From an uncultured Eubacteriales bacterium (GTDB taxonomy: Bacteria > Bacillota_A > Clostridia > Oscillospirales > CAG-272), in contig USKS01000059.1 in assembly GCA_900555345.1 (NCBI GenBank), positions 1 to 7,739 of the forward strand: a stretch of DNA of 7,739 nt, read 5' to 3'. The notes below the pieces were generated by a model that worked only from the letters and a program-made list of their open reading frames with translations, was not told the DNA's origin and ran no database searches. Each line of letters starts with the position of its first letter. Position 1 is the first letter of the stretch. A program made the position numbers and the translations under genes. Below, in pieces: positions 5,221 through 7,739 of this stretch.

Positions 5221-5298
5221 TACAAAATCCTGGTTTTGTCCAATTGGCACAGCCAATTGAAACGACAAAACCATACATTTTGTATAATTGCCTCGGTA
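5221..5298. repeat. Right end of the element: two recombination cores around a compound hairpin
   Basis: The first core, ACAAAA-TCCTGG-TTTTGT (5222-5239), resembles the left site over 30 nt (5221-5250 against 1863-1892, 23 identities). The second, ACAAAA-CCATACA-TTTTGT (5265-5283), is followed by the direct-repeat copy (5276-5298). Between and overlapping them is a compound dyad: GGTTTTGTC (5232-5240) with GACAAAACC (5264-5272), enclosing CAATTGGC-ACA-GCCAATTG (5241-5259), with four unpaired bases AAAC on one side. Confidence 0.6.
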
Positions 5299-5510
5299 GA
5301 TAGTTCTGTATCGCCCTGCGGCAATGAGGTGCGGATCTGCATTGAGCGTCGAATCTGAGCGGTGTTTTCGGTACTCCCCGTCCGATTGATCTCGCACACC
5401 GCAGCGCTCCCGAGGCACATATTTTCCGCCCGCTCGCACAGTAGATCTGATACGCGTCCGACGCAGCTTTAACTGCGCCGACTCACAGTATCCGCATCGG
5501 CGTCTTGATA
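5299..5510. other. Intergenic stretch between the element and spoIIID
   Basis: No gene is supported. Minus-strand frames of 66-117 codons cross it into the element, but they lack start signals and their residue content is not convincing. A hairpin CGACGCAG/CTGCGCCG with one G-U pair lies at 5459-5480. No tRNA or other structured RNA could be folded by eye. Confidence 0.5.
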
Positions 5511-5561
5511 ATTTTAAATAAACAGTCACCCGAGCAACTAATCGTTGCTCGGGTGACTGTT
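5511..5561 (-). terminator. Rho-independent terminator of spoIIID
   Basis: Perfect 18-bp stem (5521-5538 and 5544-5561) with a 5-nt loop, followed on the minus strand by a T-rich tract TTTATTTAAAATT. It overlaps the last bases of the spoIIID stop codon (5560-5562), so spoIIID is monocistronic. Confidence 0.9.
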
Positions 5562-5892
5562 ATGTCTGCTGCGCTTTACGTTTTGCGGAATTGCCGCACT
5601 TACTCTCGCGGAGTGCGCTGTACTTCATTTTTGTCGCGTATCCGCCGCGCAGATGCCGCTCCGCTTTATTTTTCGAAAGTACCGTTTTGACTTTTTCGTA
5701 CAGCTTTCGGTCCGCTCTCTTCAATTTTTCCGTAACGTCTTTATGAACAGTTGATTTGCTTATCCCGAACACTGCGGCTGTCTCTCTTACGGTGCCGTTT
5801 GTGCTGATTATGTATTTCCCCAGCTCTATGCAGCGTTCTTCGTTCCGTGTTTCGGCCTCGTATTTTATATTCCTGTTATAAATTCGTGACAT
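5560..5892 (-). CDS. spoIIID: Sporulation transcriptional regulator SpoIIID
   Basis: SpoIIID is a small DNA-binding protein that activates and represses mother-cell genes between sigma-E and sigma-K during endospore formation. The 110-aa product has the family signature throughout: ERCIELGKYIISTNGTVRET (20-39), the helix-turn-helix AAVFGISKSTVHKDVTEKL (39-57), and the conserved AERHLRGGYATKMKYS (77-92). The basic C-terminal tail (KCGNSAKRKAQQT) is a little longer than, and different from, the Bacillus subtilis one as I recall it. I choose ATG 5892 over an upstream in-frame TTG (5898) because GGAG lies 8 nt before the ATG but only 2 nt before the TTG. It is divergent from dpaAB, with 154 bases between start codons. 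Confidence 0.96.
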   Translation of the reverse strand: MSRIYNRNIKYEAETRNEERCIELGKYIISTNGTVRETAAVFGISKSTVHKDVTEKLKRADRKLYEKVKTVLSKNKAERHLRGGYATKMKYSALRESKCGNSAKRKAQQT

Positions 5893-5936
5893 ATACAAAG
5901 CTCCGATGCAGTTACTTTGTTAAAATATATGTCACG
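5885..5936. repeat. Inverted repeat spanning the spoIIID start and promoter
   Basis: Ten-bp perfect arms, CGTGACATAT (5885-5894) and ATATGTCACG (5927-5936), enclose a second pair, CAAAG (5896-5900) and CTTTG (5915-5919). One arm contains the spoIIID ATG and the other most of the candidate -10. A dyad here suits an operator, for example autoregulation; which protein binds is unknown. Confidence 0.55.
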
Positions 5937-5952
5937 TGTGCGGTGGCTATGA
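5924..5952 (-). promoter_or_regulatory. Candidate sigma-E type promoter of spoIIID
   Basis: The minus strand reads TCATA (5948-5952), 16 nt, CATATATT (5924-5931), close to the sigma-E pattern ATA - 16 to 18 nt - CATAyahT. Sigma-E control of spoIIID is established in Bacillus. The match here is by eye only. Confidence 0.45.
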
Positions 5953-5990
5953 TCGCCGCGGTACTTTTCCCTGCTGGCAAGAGTACGAAA

Positions 5991-6003
5991 TTTACATATA
6001 ATG
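5991..6003 (+). promoter_or_regulatory. Possible mother-cell sigma -10 element upstream of dpaA
   Basis: CATATAAT (5995-6002) matches the sigma-E -10 pattern and nearly matches sigma-K (CATAnnnTA). No acceptable -35 for either factor is seen at the right distance, so only a half-site is claimed. dpaAB must be transcribed in the mother cell, which makes some such promoter likely in the 5893-6046 gap. Confidence 0.25.
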
Positions 6004-6046
6004 TACTGATCGCAGCGTTCTGTATTGAAAGGCATGGTAAATTATA

Positions 6047-6934
6047 ATGGAGAAAAAAAGAAAACTTGTGTTCTGCGGCGGTGACAGGCGGCTTATATAC
6101 TGCGCGGAACGTTTTGCCGATGCGGGAGATGAATGTCTTATCTGGCGCGGCGAGAGCGGCACGGAGGATAAAAACGTGATGCGGGTGCGCGATCTGAGAC
6201 AGGCATGTGAAAACGCGGATGCGGTGATAATGTCCATACCCGCGTTTACGGGCGGCGGAAAGCTGATATGCACCGATGACGGCAGAAGCTGCGTCGACTG
6301 CGAGTATATATTTGAGAAGCTGCCTGCGTCTGTTGACATATTCGGCGGAAAATTTGCGGCGATCGTGAAAAGAGTGGCTGCGGAATACAACCATTCTTTG
6401 ACGGATTATGCCGTATTGGAGGAGTTCGGTATACTTAACGCTATCCCGACGGCGGAGGCCGCCGTGGAAATAGCAATGTCCAGGCTTAAAAAGACTCTCT
6501 GGGACTCGTCCGTGACCGTACTCGGCTACGGCAGAATAGGCAGAACGCTTACAAAGCGCCTGCTTGCACTGGGGGCAAACGTTACGGTGGCGGCAAGAAG
6601 CGCCGCAGCCCTTGCCGCGGCGGAAAGCGACGGCGCGGCTGTCTGCGGTCTGTCTCATTGGCTGCGCGCTCCCGAGCGTTTCGACGTTTGCTACAACACT
6701 GTTCCCTGTCAGATCGTCGGTGAGGAATGCGCCGCGGCGTGCGCGGAAGGGATATTTATAGACCTTGCGTCGGCGCCGGGGGGCTTTACCGACGAGGCGC
6801 GCAGCCTTTTGGGAGACAGACTCATAATTGCGCTGTCACTGCCCGGTAAATATTCGCCTGAAACGGCGGGCACCATTATTTATAAAACGGTAAACGGACT
6901 TCTCCGCTCAGGAAAGCGAGGCGGCGCACAGTGA
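6047..6934 (+). CDS. dpaA: Dipicolinate synthase subunit A
   Basis: DpaA is the NAD(P)-dependent subunit of dipicolinate synthase, which makes the spore-core chelator dipicolinate from a lysine-pathway intermediate in the mother cell. The 295-aa length is normal. Landmarks: N-terminal FCGGDRRLIYCAERFADAG (9-27), NAIPTAEAAVEIAM (131-144), the Rossmann loop VLGYGRIGRTLTKRLLALGA (158-177; GxGxxG at 160-165), IDLASAPGG (238-246) and ALSLPGKYSPETAG (262-275). The start is ATG 6047: a TAA lies in frame just upstream, although only AAAGG some 14 nt away offers a weak ribosome binding site. The TGA overlaps the dpaB start by 4 bases, so both subunits are made from one transcript. Confidence 0.95.
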   Translation: MEKKRKLVFCGGDRRLIYCAERFADAGDECLIWRGESGTEDKNVMRVRDLRQACENADAVIMSIPAFTGGGKLICTDDGRSCVDCEYIFEKLPASVDIFGGKFAAIVKRVAAEYNHSLTDYAVLEEFGILNAIPTAEAAVEIAMSRLKKTLWDSSVTVLGYGRIGRTLTKRLLALGANVTVAARSAAALAAAESDGAAVCGLSHWLRAPERFDVCYNTVPCQIVGEECAAACAEGIFIDLASAPGGFTDEARSLLGDRLIIALSLPGKYSPETAGTIIYKTVNGLLRSGKRGGAQ

Positions 6935-7491
6935 CGGGATATGCATTTACGGGCTCCTTCTGCACTCACAGCTGCTCGTCGGAGACCTTCAGAGAACTGA
7001 AAAATACGGGTCTTGACCTTGTCCCTATACTGAGCGAAACGGTATATACGACCGACACACGGTTCGGAAAGGCGGAGCGCTTAATTGAAACACTTGAAAA
7101 CATAAGCGGCAGAAAGTGCGTTCATACCATAGAAGAAGCTGAAAAGTTCGGACCCGCAATGCCGCTGGAGGCGCTTATAATCGCGCCGTGCACCGGCAAC
7201 ACCCTCGCAAAGCTTGCACACGGCATAACGGACACGGCGGTAACCATGTGCGCCAAAGCGCATCTGCGCTGCGACCGTCCGCTGCTTTTGGCACTTGCGA
7301 GCAACGACGCAATGTCGGCAAACCTCGGCAACATAGGCACGCTTCTTAACCGCAAAAATATATACTTTGTACCGCTCTGTCAGGACGATCCCGAAAAGAA
7401 GCCTCATTCTCTCGTGGCGGATTTTTCAAAGCTGTATATGTCATATAACGAAATGCTCGCCGGCAGGCAGTGCCGCCCGTTGTTTCTGTAG
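6931..7491 (+). CDS. dpaB: Dipicolinate synthase subunit B
   Basis: DpaB is the flavoprotein-family partner of DpaA; both are needed for dipicolinate synthesis in sporulating Firmicutes. The 186-aa product shows the family blocks: GYAFTGSFCTHS (3-14), a TRFGKAERLIETLENISG segment (43-60), LIIAPCTGNTLAKLAHGITD (82-101, the flavin-fold signature), SNDAMSANLGNIGTLL (124-139) and FVPLCQDDPEKKPHSLVADF (146-165). It starts with GTG at 6931, overlapping the dpaA stop as GTGA, with GAGG about 9 nt upstream, so translation is coupled. It ends in TAG (7489-7491), which shows that TAG is a normal stop in this genome. A shared terminator follows 9 nt later. Confidence 0.95.
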   Translation: MTGYAFTGSFCTHSCSSETFRELKNTGLDLVPILSETVYTTDTRFGKAERLIETLENISGRKCVHTIEEAEKFGPAMPLEALIIAPCTGNTLAKLAHGITDTAVTMCAKAHLRCDRPLLLALASNDAMSANLGNIGTLLNRKNIYFVPLCQDDPEKKPHSLVADFSKLYMSYNEMLAGRQCRPLFL

Positions 7492-7495
7492 AATA

Positions 7496-7530
7496 TATAA
7501 AAAGCAGCGGCTTAATAAGGCCGCTGCTTT
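7496..7530. terminator. Shared terminator between dpaB and the convergent minus gene
   Basis: Perfect 11-bp stem (7501-7511 and 7520-7530), loop 8 nt. On the minus strand it is followed by TTTTTATATAT, a good T-tract placed just after the TAA of the minus gene. On plus only the three T of the stem end are present, so it works best for the minus gene but probably also ends dpaAB. Confidence 0.85.
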
Positions 7531-7534
7531 GAAA

Positions 7535-7739
7535 TTAAGGTTTCGATACTTTATAGATTATGCTGTTTCCTTCTTTTTTGCACGGAGTCAGAATTTTCAA
7601 AAGGACAAGCAGCTTTATCGCGGCGCTGAGGTTGCGGCGGATAAGACCCAGCCGTTTTGAAATTTCCGCGCTTTTCAGCATCTCTCCGTCGCAAAAAGGC
7701 AAAAGCCTAAAAACGTCCGCTGCATTTTCTACCGTTGCC
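7535..7739 (-). CDS. C-terminal 67 residues of a winged-helix-like protein (5' end beyond window)
   Basis: The minus frame is open from the right edge to TAA at 7535-7537. It contains DVFRLLPFCDGEMLKSAEIS (8-27) followed by KRLGLIRRNLSAAIKLLVLLKILTP. The pattern of a helix, a turn (EISKRLGL) and a second helix (RRNLSAAIKLLVLLKIL), then a short beta-like end SIIYKVSKP, is that of a winged helix-turn-helix. Such a domain at the end of a protein may bind DNA, but the family cannot be told from this fragment. The frame is supported by the terminator placed directly after its stop. Confidence 0.65.
   Translation of the reverse strand, partial: ATVENAADVFRLLPFCDGEMLKSAEISKRLGLIRRNLSAAIKLLVLLKILTPCKKEGNSIIYKVSKP

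Larger units (their letters stand above)
1857..5298. mobile_element. Small integrated element: rolling-circle Rep plus catalytic-domain tyrosine recombinase
   Basis: The stretch is bounded by CATTTTGTATAATTG at 1874-1888 and again at 5276-5290. Each copy is followed after 3 nt by CGGTA, giving a 23-bp direct repeat with two mismatches. Inside are a tyrosine recombinase, an HUH-family replication initiator, two small proteins of the same operon, an orphan gene in the opposite direction, and palindrome-rich noncoding ends. This gene set is that of an integrated rolling-circle plasmid or minimal integrative element. No separate relaxase, coupling protein or secretion gene is seen, so any transfer would have to be mobilised in trans or use Rep. 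Rep is interrupted by a stop and the integrase is frameshifted near its end, suggesting the copy is inactive or decaying. The boundaries are inferred from repeats only, without an empty site for comparison. Confidence 0.7.

Noticed and set aside
4836..5303. Long Ala/Pro/Arg-rich open frames on both strands
   Set aside because: They come from 78% GC with few stops; no start signals and low-complexity sequence.
5176..5529. Minus-strand frames of 66-117 codons between spoIIID and the element
   Set aside because: They follow the spoIIID terminator without promoter or ribosome binding site and run through the att hairpin. One frame would end IIQNANFV after element excision, but this is not enough to call a target gene.
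6024..6046. TTGAAA and TATAAT before dpaA as a sigma-A promoter
   Set aside because: The spacer is only 12 nt and the -10 would overlap the start codon.
1..7739. CRISPR arrays, rRNA or riboswitches
   Set aside because: No regularly spaced direct repeats, no rRNA-like sequence, and the leaders of coaX and the ECF gene are too short for known vitamin riboswitches.

Overview
The window looks like the chromosome of an endospore-forming, Gram-positive Clostridia-type bacterium. It carries spoIIID and the dipicolinate synthase pair dpaA-dpaB, strong AGGAGG-type ribosome binding sites, sigma-A promoters with 17-nt spacers, and Rho-independent hairpins. A type III pantothenate kinase (coaX) and an ECF transporter S component fit the same group. 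I cannot name a genus.

Layout. (1) 1-1578, minus strand: coaX, transcribed from a near-consensus promoter, and downstream of it an ECF S component with its own promoter, running off the left edge. (2) 1579-1856: intergenic. (3) 1857-5298: a compact inserted element of about 3.4 kb, bounded by a 23-bp imperfect direct repeat. It holds a noncoding palindromic block at the left end and an orphan 121-aa gene on plus. A minus-strand operon follows, in transcription order: an HUH-type rolling-circle Rep split by one in-frame TAG, an 81-aa protein, a 77-aa zinc-ribbon protein, and a tyrosine recombinase reduced to its catalytic domain. Right of rep lie a minus-strand terminator, the 3' remnant of another gene, a GC-rich hairpin array, and a complex right end with two more copies of the recombination core. 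(4) 5299-5519: intergenic. (5) 5520-7530: the sporulation block, with spoIIID on minus divergent from the translationally coupled dpaA-dpaB on plus. (6) 7535-7739: the C-terminal end of an unidentified winged-helix-like protein on minus, converging on dpaB across a shared terminator.

How it works together. CoaX catalyses the first step of CoA synthesis from pantothenate, and the adjacent S component may supply that vitamin. SpoIIID (mother-cell regulator) and DpaAB (spore-core dipicolinate) belong to the same sporulation programme. The element combines rolling-circle-type replication with site-specific integration. Rep carries a nonsense codon and the integrase a probable C-terminal frameshift, so it looks like a decaying copy. 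It is unusually dense in perfect short-loop hairpins, inside genes as well as between them. Two spacings between its recombination half-sites differ, which is the most unusual mechanistic hint here.
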